64,000 nt of DNA. Origin: Legionella waltersii (lineage in GTDB: Bacteria > Pseudomonadota > Gammaproteobacteria > Legionellales > Legionellaceae). The notes beneath the pieces were generated by a model. The model ran no database searches and was not told the origin of the DNA. It was given only the letters and a program-made list of their open reading frames with translations. The stretch lies in the NCBI RefSeq assembly GCF_001468085.1, contig NZ_LNZB01000041.1:66096-130095 (forward strand), given 5' to 3'. A program made the position numbers and the translations under genes. Of this stretch, positions 1 to 7,991 are shown one piece after another. Every line of letters starts with the position of its first letter. Position 1 is the stretch's first letter.

Positions 1-2
1 TA

Positions 3-836
3 AATGTTATTGGGTTTGATTTGCGTGGAGTTGGCTCAAGTACAGGCCATGCTCAATCAAAGGATGACTTGGTAACAGACGGTATCGCTCAAGTTCAAAG
101 ATTGTTAGATGCTGGAGTTTCACCAGAAAATATTACGTTAAAGGCCCATTCGCTTGGTGCTGGTGTTGCTTCCTTGGTTGCGCATCATTTTCTTCAACAG
201 GATATACGTATTAATGTATTCAGTAGTCGGTCATTTAGTTCAATCACTAATTTTGTCGTTGGAGTGATACGTCGGGATTATAATGAGGAATCTCCACGTG
301 GGTCTCTACTAGCCCGAGGTAATAAGGAACCAATAGGTAAACAAATACTGGGTTGGATGCTTAAACCGATCATTAAATTGGCGGTTTCTTTAGTGAATTG
401 GGAAATTAGTGCTGGAGATGCCTTTAAAGAAATTCCTGAAGAATTTAGAGATTATATGGTTGTTCGGTCTAAAAAAGATATCCGTGCTGACCGATTAGAT
501 GATCAAGTGATACCTCATTACGCATCGGTGCATGAAGCACTTTCTTCAGAACGTAAGGATAAAAAGGCGGCTATCGATAAGTTAATTAAAGCCGCTGAAA
601 AGAGTCACGATGTTGAAAAGGTATCGCGTTTAAAAGCTGAGAGAAATAGAATCAAAGAATCTCATAAAATGGATACGATTAGCACTGATCGATATGCAGA
701 GGGCCATAATAGTCCTTGGAATGGCCTCAAAAATCGTTTGGGCACAAATGGACATGAATTCTTTAAAGCGTTTTTTCAAAGGGCTGATAAAGATCATGGG
801 GTGCATGAGACACAACAATCAATAAAATACCTATAG
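3..836 (+). CDS. Alpha/beta hydrolase, SidB-like, 5' end outside window
   Basis: The reading frame is open to the window edge (it reads NVIGFDLRGVG before the first usable start), so this is the 3' part of a longer gene. A nucleophile elbow AHSLGAG (a GxSxG variant with Ala first) follows a strand-helix pattern typical of the alpha/beta hydrolase fold, and a late EGH segment could carry the catalytic His. From memory, the spacing and the block around HYASVH resemble the Legionella SidB/Sdb family of Dot/Icm substrates; that assignment is recall, not a search. The middle is Lys/Glu-rich and probably helical. Substrate unknown. Other possibility: a cytosolic esterase/lipase not secreted. It is followed by a hairpin and then recA, so it probably ends its own transcript. 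Confidence 0.7.
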   Translation, partial: NVIGFDLRGVGSSTGHAQSKDDLVTDGIAQVQRLLDAGVSPENITLKAHSLGAGVASLVAHHFLQQDIRINVFSSRSFSSITNFVVGVIRRDYNEESPRGSLLARGNKEPIGKQILGWMLKPIIKLAVSLVNWEISAGDAFKEIPEEFRDYMVVRSKKDIRADRLDDQVIPHYASVHEALSSERKDKKAAIDKLIKAAEKSHDVEKVSRLKAERNRIKESHKMDTISTDRYAEGHNSPWNGLKNRLGTNGHEFFKAFFQRADKDHGVHETQQSIKYL

Positions 837-841
837 GATAA

Positions 842-861
842 TCGCCCTAGAAATAGGGCGA
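842..861 (+). terminator. Hairpin downstream of hydrolase gene
   Basis: Perfect 8-bp stem (TCGCCCTA / TAGGGCGA) with a GAAA tetraloop, starting 6 bases after the hydrolase stop. Only a weak T-rich tail (ATTCTAATT) follows, so termination is likely but not certain. It separates the hydrolase transcript from recA. Confidence 0.55.
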
Positions 862-931
862 ATTCTAATTGCTGAGCATCCATATCTATGTGATAATTTT
901 GGTTTGATCACAACAGTCAATGGATACCATA

Positions 932-1978
932 ATGGAAGAGAATAAACAAAAAGCACTATCAGCTGCATTGTCCCAAATTGAGCGTCAATTTGGTAAAGGT
1001 TCAGTGATGCGTATGGGGGATAGTACTGTATCACGAGATATTGAAGCAATATCTACTGGCTCATTAGGGCTAGACATCGCTTTAGGTATTGGCGGTTTAC
1101 CGAAAGGTCGTGTCGTTGAGATTTATGGTCCAGAATCTTCAGGTAAAACCACATTAACCTTGCAAGTGATTGCGGAATGCCAAAAGATGGGTGGTACAGC
1201 AGCGTTCATTGATGCTGAACATGCATTAGATCCCAGCTATGCTCAAAAGCTTGGAGTGAATGTCGATGAGCTTTTGGTGTCTCAACCTGACACTGGGGAG
1301 CAAGCTTTAGAAATAACGGATATGCTAGTACGCTCTGCCGCTGTTGACGTTGTTATTATTGACTCGGTGGCTGCGTTAACCCCTAAAGCAGAAATTGAAG
1401 GAGAGATGGGTGACTCTCATGTCGGTTTACAAGCTCGTCTGATGTCACAGGCTTTACGAAAACTCACTGCCAACATCAAGCGCTCTAATACACTCGTCAT
1501 ATTCATTAACCAAATTCGCATGAAAATTGGCGTGATGTTTGGTAGCCCAGAAACAACAACCGGTGGAAATGCTTTAAAATTCTACGCTTCTGTTCGACTA
1601 GATATTCGCCGCATTGGTTCAATTAAGAAAGGTGAAGAAATACTAGGTAGTGAAACACGGGTGAAAGTCGTGAAAAATAAAGTGGCACCTCCGTTCAAAG
1701 TCACTGAATTTGATATTCTTTATAATGAGGGAATTTCGAGAGAAAGTGAGATCATTAACTTAGGTGTTCAATTGAACCTGATTGAAAAATCGGGCGCTTG
1801 GTATAGCTACAAGCAAGAAAAAATTGGTCAAGGTAAAGACAATGTTCGTGTGTATTTGAAAGATAATCCACAAATTGCTGCTGAACTTGAGCAAAAAATT
1901 CGCACGGAGTTGTTGGAAAATAAACTATCCATGCTGACTACTGCAACAGAAGACGCTTTTGAGTCTATCGATGACTAA
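932..1978 (+). CDS. recA: Recombinase RecA
   Basis: DNA-dependent ATPase that forms the presynaptic filament, pairs homologous strands and drives recombinational repair and natural transformation. Walker A GPESSGKT is at residues 66-73, followed by the IDAEHALDP and VIIDSVAAL segments, loop L2 around [10 protein letters not shown] and an acidic C-terminus (ESIDD). I chose the ATG at 932 (348 aa, MEENKQKAL) over the in-frame ATG at 920 because family N-termini begin this way. No obvious LexA box lies in the short upstream gap, in line with the known lack of LexA in L. pneumophila. recX overlaps its 3' end. Confidence 0.98.
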   Translation: MEENKQKALSAALSQIERQFGKGSVMRMGDSTVSRDIEAISTGSLGLDIALGIGGLPKGRVVEIYGPESSGKTTLTLQVIAECQKMGGTAAFIDAEHALDPSYAQKLGVNVDELLVSQPDTGEQALEITDMLVRSAAVDVVIIDSVAALTPKAEIEGEMGDSHVGLQARLMSQALRKLTANIKRSNTLVIFINQIRMKIGVMFGSPETTTGGNALKFYASVRLDIRRIGSIKKGEEILGSETRVKVVKNKVAPPFKVTEFDILYNEGISRESEIINLGVQLNLIEKSGAWYSYKQEKIGQGKDNVRVYLKDNPQIAAELEQKIRTELLENKLSMLTTATEDAFESIDD

Positions 1979-2417
1979 AGCGTTGGACAGTGCTCTGCGC
2001 CTGCTTGCCAGGCGGGAGCATAGTGTGTCTGAGCTGTTAATAAAGTTGGAGCAAAAAGGGCATGTCAAGGATGAGATTCAAAATGCCTTAGATCATTGCC
2101 GCAACCATGGTTTGCAAAGCGACACACGTTTTGCTGAAGTGTGTTGTAGGGCAAGAGTTCGTCAAGGATATGGCCCACTCAGAATTAAGCAAGAATTAAA
2201 AAGTAAAGGCATTGACGAGGATGTAATTGACTCCGTGTTACAACTCGAGGAGGGCAACTGGGGACAATACGCCTATGAAGCATGGCAGAAGAAATACAAA
2301 CGCTTTGGAAATCAATCCTTTGAAGACATGCAAAAGCAACAAAGGTTTTTATTATATCGAGGCTTTGACTGGGATATAATTACACAAATGTTTAAAGATA
2401 ACTTAACTGGTAAGTAG
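1971..2417 (+). CDS. recX: Regulatory protein RecX
   Basis: Small helical modulator that caps and destabilises RecA filaments. The 148-aa product has the three-helix tandem repeat pattern of RecX, with conserved stretches such as [15 protein letters not shown] and [13 protein letters not shown]. The ATG at 1971 lies inside the last codons of recA (8-base overlap with its stop), which gives translational coupling; an upstream TTG at 1959 is in frame but less likely. Slightly short of the E. coli protein (166 aa), within family range. Confidence 0.93.
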   Translation: MTKALDSALRLLARREHSVSELLIKLEQKGHVKDEIQNALDHCRNHGLQSDTRFAEVCCRARVRQGYGPLRIKQELKSKGIDEDVIDSVLQLEEGNWGQYAYEAWQKKYKRFGNQSFEDMQKQQRFLLYRGFDWDIITQMFKDNLTGK

Positions 2418-2424
2418 TAACACT

Positions 2425-5001
2425 ATGAAAAGTTCTGAAATTAGAAATGCATTTCTTGAATATTTTGCACAACGCGGTCATCAGAAAGTGGACTCTAGTT
2501 CGCTAATTCCTGGAAACGACCCAACTTTATTGTTTACCAATGCAGGAATGGTGCAATTCAAAGACGTGTTTTTGGGGGTGGAAAGCCGGCCCTACCAGCG
2601 AGCAGTGACTGCTCAGCGTTGTGTTCGTGCTGGTGGTAAGCATAATGATTTAGAAAATGTGGGATACACCGCCAGACACCATACTTTTTTTGAGATGCTT
2701 GGTAATTTTAGCTTTGGTGATTATTTTAAACGAGAGGCTATTCAATTTGCCTGGACCTTTTTAACAGAAGTATTGCATTTTCCAGAAGAGCGCTTATGGG
2801 TCACAGTCTATAAGGACGACAAAGAGGCAGAGGACATTTGGTTGAAGGAGATGAAAGTGTCTCCTGAGCGTTTTTCGCGTTGTGGTGAAAAGGATAACTT
2901 TTGGTCTATGGGGGATACAGGACCTTGCGGGCCATGTACTGAAATATTCTATGATCATGGACCTGACATTGCAGGCGGCCCTCCTGGAAGTCCAGATGAG
3001 GACGGCGATAGATACATCGAGATTTGGAATCTTGTGTTCATGCAGTTTAATAGAGATAAAGCGGGTCATTTACACCCCTTGCCTAAGCCATCAGTAGATA
3101 CTGGTATGGGGCTGGAACGTTTAGCCGCCGTTGTTCAAGGGGTGCATAGCAACTATGAGATCGATAGCTTTCAACACTTAATTAAGGCCATTGCTGCTTT
3201 AGGAAAAGACATTGATCTAAAACAAAATTCTTTAAAAGTGATTGCTGACCATATTCGCTCATGCGCCTTTTTAATTGCAGATGGCGTCTTGCCTAGTAAC
3301 GAAGGAAGGGGATATGTCCTAAGACGAATCATTCGAAGAGCAGTCAGGCATGGCAATAAGCTTGGATTACCTACTCCGTTTTTTTGCAACTTAGTTCAAC
3401 CGTTGATTGACGTCATGGGAGACGCTTATCCCGAGCTCATTCAATCCAAAGACCATATTGAGAAAATATTAGTCCAGGAAGAAAATCAGTTTGCCAAGAC
3501 TCTAGAGCAAGGATTACGTTTGTTACAAGAGCAGATTCACACTATGGGTGGCAAACATCTATCTGGGCAGGTGGCTTTTAAGCTCTATGACACCTATGGA
3601 TTTCCAATTGATTTAACAGCAGACATCGTTCGTGAACAAGGACTGCATGTGGATATGGATGGTTTTAATCAGCTCATGCAGCAACAAAGAGAGTTGTCTC
3701 AGGCAGCAAGCCAGTTTAATACCGATTACCATGAGATCTCACAACTTGATCACCAATCTGAATTTCATGGCTATGAAAAGAACTCCATGACGGCAAAAAT
3801 AATCAGCTTGCTTCAAGGAAACAAAGAAGTCAGTGCGTTAAAACAGGGTGTAAAGGCAGCAGTAGTTTTAGATCATACCCCTTTTTATGCTGAAAGTGGG
3901 GGACAAGTTGGTGATAGAGGAACTTTGAGTGGCAATGGCTTTGAGTTTAGAGTAGATGATACCCAGAAAGTGGGGCAAGCAGTTGTGCATTATGGCGAAG
4001 TGGTTTCAGGAGCACTGACAAGTCATGTGGATGTCCAGGCTCAAATTGACTTACCGCGCAGAGAAGCAATACGTTTAAATCATACTGCGACCCACTTGTT
4101 GCATGCCGCATTAAAACAAGTCGTCGGCCAACATGTCCAACAAAAGGGATCTTTAGTAGATGCTGAACGGGCTCGGTTTGATTTTTCTCATTTTGAAAGT
4201 TTAAATGCTCAACAAATTCAGCAAATAGAAGAGATGGTTAATCAACAAATCCGCATGAATAACGAAGTCACTACCCAGGTGATGGATATAGAAGCAGCAA
4301 AACAAAGCGGAGCTGTAGCACTGTTTGGTGAAAAATACGCTGAAGATGTCCGTGTGCTATCAATAGGAGGGTTCTCCAAAGAATTATGTGGTGGAACTCA
4401 TGCGAGACGGACTGGTGATATTGGGATGTTCAAAATAACTTCGGAATCAGGGATTGCGAGCGGTGTAAGGCGTATTGAAATGGTAACTGGTCAACACGCT
4501 TTGAATTGGGTAAATGAGCAACAAAAACTTCTTTCGGACATGGCGGGTGCATTAAAAACAACGCCTAATCTTTTATTCGAAAAACTAACTCAACTCATCG
4601 CTGACAATAAAAATCAAGAAAAGACCATTGCTAAATTACTCGCTGAGAAAGCTCAAAAATCCGGAGCGGATATTCTTAATGAAGCAGAAGACATCAACGG
4701 TGTGCACTTTCTAGTGAAACAAATGGATGGTATGGATAACCAAACTCTGCGTAACACGATGGATCAATTAAAATCACGCTTAGAATCAGCAGTCATCGTT
4801 TTATTCACCTGTGAACAGAATAAGATGAATGTCATTGCAGGAGTTAGTAAAAATCTAATTGGCAAGGTTCCAAGTGCCGCAGAATTTGTTAAACACTTGT
4901 GCGGAAAAGGTGGGGGGCGCGATGATATGGCTCAAGGAGGAGGTGAGGCACCTTCTAACCTTGATCAGAAGCTGCGTGAAATTAGAGATATGTTGAAATA
5001 A
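2425..5001 (+). CDS. alaS: Alanyl-tRNA synthetase
   Basis: Class II synthetase charging tRNA-Ala, with a proofreading site for mischarged Ser/Gly. At 858 aa it is full length (E. coli 876). The N-terminal catalytic domain contains FTNAGMVQFK and the motif-2-type RCVRAGGKHNDLENVG. The editing domain has the zinc-binding HTATH (H553, H557) and CGGTH (C655, H659) motifs. The C-Ala domain ends with a Gly-rich KGGGRDDMAQGGG segment. It starts 7 bases after recX, so recA-recX-alaS is a plausible operon. Immediately downstream is a long palindromic repeat. Confidence 0.98.
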   Translation: MKSSEIRNAFLEYFAQRGHQKVDSSSLIPGNDPTLLFTNAGMVQFKDVFLGVESRPYQRAVTAQRCVRAGGKHNDLENVGYTARHHTFFEMLGNFSFGDYFKREAIQFAWTFLTEVLHFPEERLWVTVYKDDKEAEDIWLKEMKVSPERFSRCGEKDNFWSMGDTGPCGPCTEIFYDHGPDIAGGPPGSPDEDGDRYIEIWNLVFMQFNRDKAGHLHPLPKPSVDTGMGLERLAAVVQGVHSNYEIDSFQHLIKAIAALGKDIDLKQNSLKVIADHIRSCAFLIADGVLPSNEGRGYVLRRIIRRAVRHGNKLGLPTPFFCNLVQPLIDVMGDAYPELIQSKDHIEKILVQEENQFAKTLEQGLRLLQEQIHTMGGKHLSGQVAFKLYDTYGFPIDLTADIVREQGLHVDMDGFNQLMQQQRELSQAASQFNTDYHEISQLDHQSEFHGYEKNSMTAKIISLLQGNKEVSALKQGVKAAVVLDHTPFYAESGGQVGDRGTLSGNGFEFRVDDTQKVGQAVVHYGEVVSGALTSHVDVQAQIDLPRREAIRLNHTATHLLHAALKQVVGQHVQQKGSLVDAERARFDFSHFESLNAQQIQQIEEMVNQQIRMNNEVTTQVMDIEAAKQSGAVALFGEKYAEDVRVLSIGGFSKELCGGTHARRTGDIGMFKITSESGIASGVRRIEMVTGQHALNWVNEQQKLLSDMAGALKTTPNLLFEKLTQLIADNKNQEKTIAKLLAEKAQKSGADILNEAEDINGVHFLVKQMDGMDNQTLRNTMDQLKSRLESAVIVLFTCEQNKMNVIAGVSKNLIGKVPSAAEFVKHLCGKGGGRDDMAQGGGEAPSNLDQKLREIRDMLK

Positions 5002-5009
5002 CATTTCCG

Positions 5010-5071
5010 CTCCCTTACGGTCGCGGCTCGGTTTTCTTGCATGGATCCAACAGGCCGCGACCGTAAGGGAG
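5010..5071. repeat. Palindromic repeat, family A copy 1
   Basis: 18-bp perfect arms at 5010-5027 and 5054-5071 around a 26-base loop that contains CATGGATCCAAC. It starts 8 bases after the alaS stop. Related copies lie at 26143-26215 (same loop core) and 28381-28439 (more diverged). On RNA it would make a strong hairpin after alaS, but no T tract follows, so it is better called a dispersed palindromic element than a plain terminator. Confidence 0.85.
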
Positions 5072-5097
5072 TGGATTAAGTGGACCTTACAAGAGAG

Positions 5098-5490
5098 GTT
5101 AGGGGACGGACCCTGAGGGATCGACACCTATTATAGTGTCCCAACTAATCTCTTCTCTGATGGTCAGTAAGCGTAGGTCCGGTGCTTCGCCTAATGGCCC
5201 TGCCTTAAGCAGCGTCATTCGTGAAAGCGGATAGTTCCATATCCGCTTGCTGACGCGCGCGGCTCGGTTCACTCCCTGCTGTGACTAGGATTTGATTCAG
5301 ACAGCAAAGAAGGAGCCGAGCCGCGCGCGTCAGCAAGCGGACCGATGCGGGTCGTATAGAAGAACCTAATGATACCGCTTAAGGCATTGCCATTAGGCGA
5401 AGCACCGGACCTTTGGTATACATGCCCCATTTTAAAAAGTGAGACGACTCCTCAGGGACGGATCCCAGTGGGGTCCGTTCACGCGCCCTT
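5098..5490. repeat. Composite inverted repeat element, copy 1
   Basis: Nested palindrome without a gene. Outer arms of 44 bp (5176-5219 and 5368-5411) match with only a few mismatches. Inner arms of 26 bp (5242-5267 and 5316-5341) match perfectly and carry the core GCTTGCTGACGCGCGCGG. The outermost flanks carry GGACGGACCC / GGGGTCCGT boxes (near 5104 and 5457-5478). Read as reverse complement, about 5490 down to 5262 aligns along its length with 63284-63500 at the other end of the window. No transposase is present. A 90-codon open frame crossing its right flank (5369-5641) is not credible. Confidence 0.85.
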
Positions 5491-5515
5491 AAAAACGGGT
5501 AAAAATACTATGAAA

Positions 5516-6238
5516 TTATATCGCTCCCATCCGTTTATAAATGAAAAAGGGAAGGTGGGTAATTACAGCCGCAATCCATTTCCAAAATTTCGGAAAATAA
5601 ATGAAAGCTTTGCCTTTAGATACTGCTTTCCAGCAAGCTAATGCACATTCAGATGGAGGTGCTGCGTAGAAAATACCGGGTAAGCCATACGTTTGCTTTG
5701 TATCAATGTATCCAAGTCGAGCAATCGTTATCACCTGCGTATTGCTGGTTTTTTGTTGCAACCCCTGCAAATACACTTCAACTGCAGCTTTACTTGCTCC
5801 ATAAAGGCTATTTTTTGCTCTTCCACGACAAGCAGCAACGGAACTTAAATAGACTAGTTTGTGTTGGCTTTGAGGTAGCTTTAAATAATGATCAATAATT
5901 TGTACTGTTGAAGCAATATTGACAGTCAGTAAACGATTGATTGAGTGTGAATTCAAATGATCGTTACTAGTAAAGTCACTGTGAGCAATAAACAGATCAA
6001 TTTCAGAGTTTTTTGACCTAAGAACATCGATGAAGCCATTTTCATCCTTTGTCAAATCTTGTACTAGTCCATCACAAGCAACTTTAAAGCGTATCTGTAT
6101 ATCCTTGGCGATCAGATCCAACTGTTCTTTATTCCTTCCAACCAAGCGCAGTGAACAACCAGCTTGAGCAGCCAGATGAGCGAATTGTTCTGCAATGACA
6201 GAGCTTGCTCCTAAAATAATCCAAGTTCTATCTGTCAT
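5516..6238 (-). CDS. SDR-family reductase, DprE2-like
   Basis: 240-aa short-chain dehydrogenase. The nucleotide-binding turn is GASSVIAEQFA (residues 10-20), and the catalytic set is S132/S133, Y146 and K150 (YGASK). In mycobacteria DprE2 reduces the 2-keto sugar made by DprE1, completing epimerisation of decaprenylphosphoryl-ribose to -arabinose; here the role is inferred from the adjoining DprE1-like gene, whose end it overlaps by 11 bases (coupled translation). The C-terminus (KFWKWIAAVITHLPFFIYKRM) is hydrophobic and could sit on the inner membrane, as expected for a polyprenyl-phosphate substrate. Could instead be an SDR acting on another lipid-linked sugar. Confidence 0.8.
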   Translation of the reverse strand: MTDRTWIILGASSVIAEQFAHLAAQAGCSLRLVGRNKEQLDLIAKDIQIRFKVACDGLVQDLTKDENGFIDVLRSKNSEIDLFIAHSDFTSNDHLNSHSINRLLTVNIASTVQIIDHYLKLPQSQHKLVYLSSVAACRGRAKNSLYGASKAAVEVYLQGLQQKTSNTQVITIARLGYIDTKQTYGLPGIFYAAPPSECALACWKAVSKGKAFIYFPKFWKWIAAVITHLPFFIYKRMGAI

Positions 6239-7523
6239 GGTTAATTCCTACTCTTTCAGCCAGATCGGAATGCATATTGCAACGATAATGCTTAAGGGTT
6301 TGTTCAAATTGCTCATGTGTATTGTACATGGAGCGAAATTGATCTGGATTCAGAAGAAGGTCTTTGGCTAAATACACACGGCCATTAATGTCTGTGATGA
6401 ATTGATTCATGTGCATGATTGCTTGTTTAGCCTGCTGATTATGAACAAAGTCAATAGCGATGGTAAATCCAGGTTGACAAAATGACAATAACCCATTTCC
6501 AGATTGAATAAAAAGTTTAAGAACAGCCAGGGTAGGGATGGCTTTATGTTCTCTGATAATATGAATGAGCTGTTCTATGATTTCAGTAGCACGATTTTGA
6601 TCAAATAAGGCTTGGAATTGAATTAAACCCTTTGGACCATAGAGCCTATTCCACCCATCCACAGAATCAAGAGGATTGTTAAAATGAATAAACCCTTGCT
6701 GTTCATTTTGCTTTTTGGACACAAAGTATAGTTTGTTAAACAGTAACATATTCCATTTATAAATCATGCGAAATGGGAATCGAATAGCACGGTAATGTTT
6801 AGAATCTTCCTTAACTACTTCAGAGCTATGATTGGCCATGCAATGGATAGATCTTGGAACTGGGTTAAGCAAATCAAGCCATGCTACTTGATAATCATGG
6901 TTTAAACCATAACTAGACATGTTTTGAGTTAATTCTTGAATCGATTCGAACGTTTTATTTTCAATGCTTACCGATCTTGAAGCGTGTTTCATTTGCAGAG
7001 CTACTTGGGTAATAATTCCTGTTAGCCCTAAGCCTCCAACAGTTGCATAAAACAAATCACTGTGTTCGTATGGGCTGCAGCGTATAAGCTTGTTAGCTAC
7101 AATGATTTCCAGCCAGAGCACATGCCTTCCAAAAGAAGCTTCACGATGATTATTTTTTCCATGCACATCATGGGCAATGCAGCCAGCAACTGTGGCATGG
7201 ATAGTGCCTGGGACTACTGGGGGAATGAAATCTTGATGCAATAAAAACAAGTCTAAAAGAGGCATTCCACCTTGACATACTACAACCCCAGTATGTTCAT
7301 CAAAATGGATGAAATGATTCAAAAATTGAGTATCTATCACCAAATGGTCGGTATTAAAGCAGCTGTCACTGTAACTTAATCCAGCTCCTCTGGCGAGAAT
7401 CGCCTTTGGCCTTTCGCTTTTTAAATAATCGAGTAATTCTTTCTCTGTGTTAGGACGAATGCAAAAAGATTCACTGTACATTGCACGAGTGAAATTACCT
7501 AGAATGCTTTTTTTGCTGCGCAT
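6228..7523 (-). CDS. FAD-linked oxidoreductase, DprE1-like
   Basis: 431-aa VAO-type flavoprotein resembling decaprenylphosphoryl-ribose 2'-oxidase. Visible marks: GAGLSYSD (47-54), VVPGTIHATVAG (103-114), AHDVHGKNNHREASFGRHV (117-135) and ATVGGLGLTGI (160-170), all close to mycobacterial DprE1. The catalytic-type Lys of YxAKD is kept (K387), but the position of the Cys hit by benzothiazinones is Ala (A356 in FTIAIDF). It heads a two-gene unit with the DprE2-like reductase. The likely product is a polyprenyl-phosphate keto-sugar; the end use of arabinose-type sugar in this organism is unknown. No arabinosyltransferase is adjacent. Confidence 0.8.
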   Translation of the reverse strand: MRSKKSILGNFTRAMYSESFCIRPNTEKELLDYLKSERPKAILARGAGLSYSDSCFNTDHLVIDTQFLNHFIHFDEHTGVVVCQGGMPLLDLFLLHQDFIPPVVPGTIHATVAGCIAHDVHGKNNHREASFGRHVLWLEIIVANKLIRCSPYEHSDLFYATVGGLGLTGIITQVALQMKHASRSVSIENKTFESIQELTQNMSSYGLNHDYQVAWLDLLNPVPRSIHCMANHSSEVVKEDSKHYRAIRFPFRMIYKWNMLLFNKLYFVSKKQNEQQGFIHFNNPLDSVDGWNRLYGPKGLIQFQALFDQNRATEIIEQLIHIIREHKAIPTLAVLKLFIQSGNGLLSFCQPGFTIAIDFVHNQQAKQAIMHMNQFITDINGRVYLAKDLLLNPDQFRSMYNTHEQFEQTLKHYRCNMHSDLAERVGINHDR

Positions 7524-7640
7524 AAGCCATTATATGGAAAAGATGATTAAAGAGTTTCGCATGAATTTTCGATTTAGGAAACAGGAATATCTCTCAATTG
7601 CTGACTATAATAAATACAAGAAAGCATGACAGGGGTTTCT

Positions 7641-7880
7641 ATGAGAAACTTAAGTGTAACCAGTAGCCTATTAATAGCTTTTCTATTTTCTTTCCAATTG
7701 TTCGCTGTGGATAATCCTGATCTTGATCAAGATGTTGATCAATTAAATCAAGAGGAATGTACAAACCAAGCTTATCAACAATGTCTAGATGATGTTTGTT
7801 TAACGTCAGATTCCACTGATTGCACACAACAATGTCAAAGCTTAGCTAATGATAAATGCCAGCAGCAACAAGATGAATAG
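7641..7880 (+). CDS. Small secreted Cys-rich protein
   Basis: 79-aa product with a clear signal peptide (MRNLSVTSSLLIAFLFSFQLFA, cleavage likely after this) and a mature part of about 57 residues that is Asp/Gln-rich with six Cys in C-x7-C-x4-C-x7-C-x3-C-x7-C type spacing. Six Cys suggest three disulfides in the periplasm or outside the cell. I chose the ATG at 7641 with AGGGG 10 bases upstream; an earlier in-frame ATG (7626) lacks that signal. Not recognised as a named family. It is divergent from the DprE1-like gene and convergent with the kinase gene. Confidence 0.6.
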   Translation: MRNLSVTSSLLIAFLFSFQLFAVDNPDLDQDVDQLNQEECTNQAYQQCLDDVCLTSDSTDCTQQCQSLANDKCQQQQDE

Positions 7881-7938
7881 GGCATATCTTACAAAAATGA
7901 CTTCCTTTAGTACAAAGAGTCCATATTTGCTCACTTAC

Positions 7939-7961
7939 AGGACTTCGTCTTTAAAAGTCCT
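7939..7961. terminator. Possible bidirectional terminator
   Basis: 7-bp stem AGGACTT / AAGTCCT with a 9-base loop in the 111-base gap between two convergent genes. TTCTTGG follows on the + side. The stem is modest, so this is a tentative call. Confidence 0.4.
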
Positions 7962-7991
7962 TTCTTGGTGTTTTCGTAAATCAAGCAGAAT

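Noticed and set aside
5098..5641. Insertion sequence or a 90-aa gene at 5369-5641
   Set aside because: No transposase frame; the open frame lies in repeat DNA and overlaps the reductase gene on the other strand.
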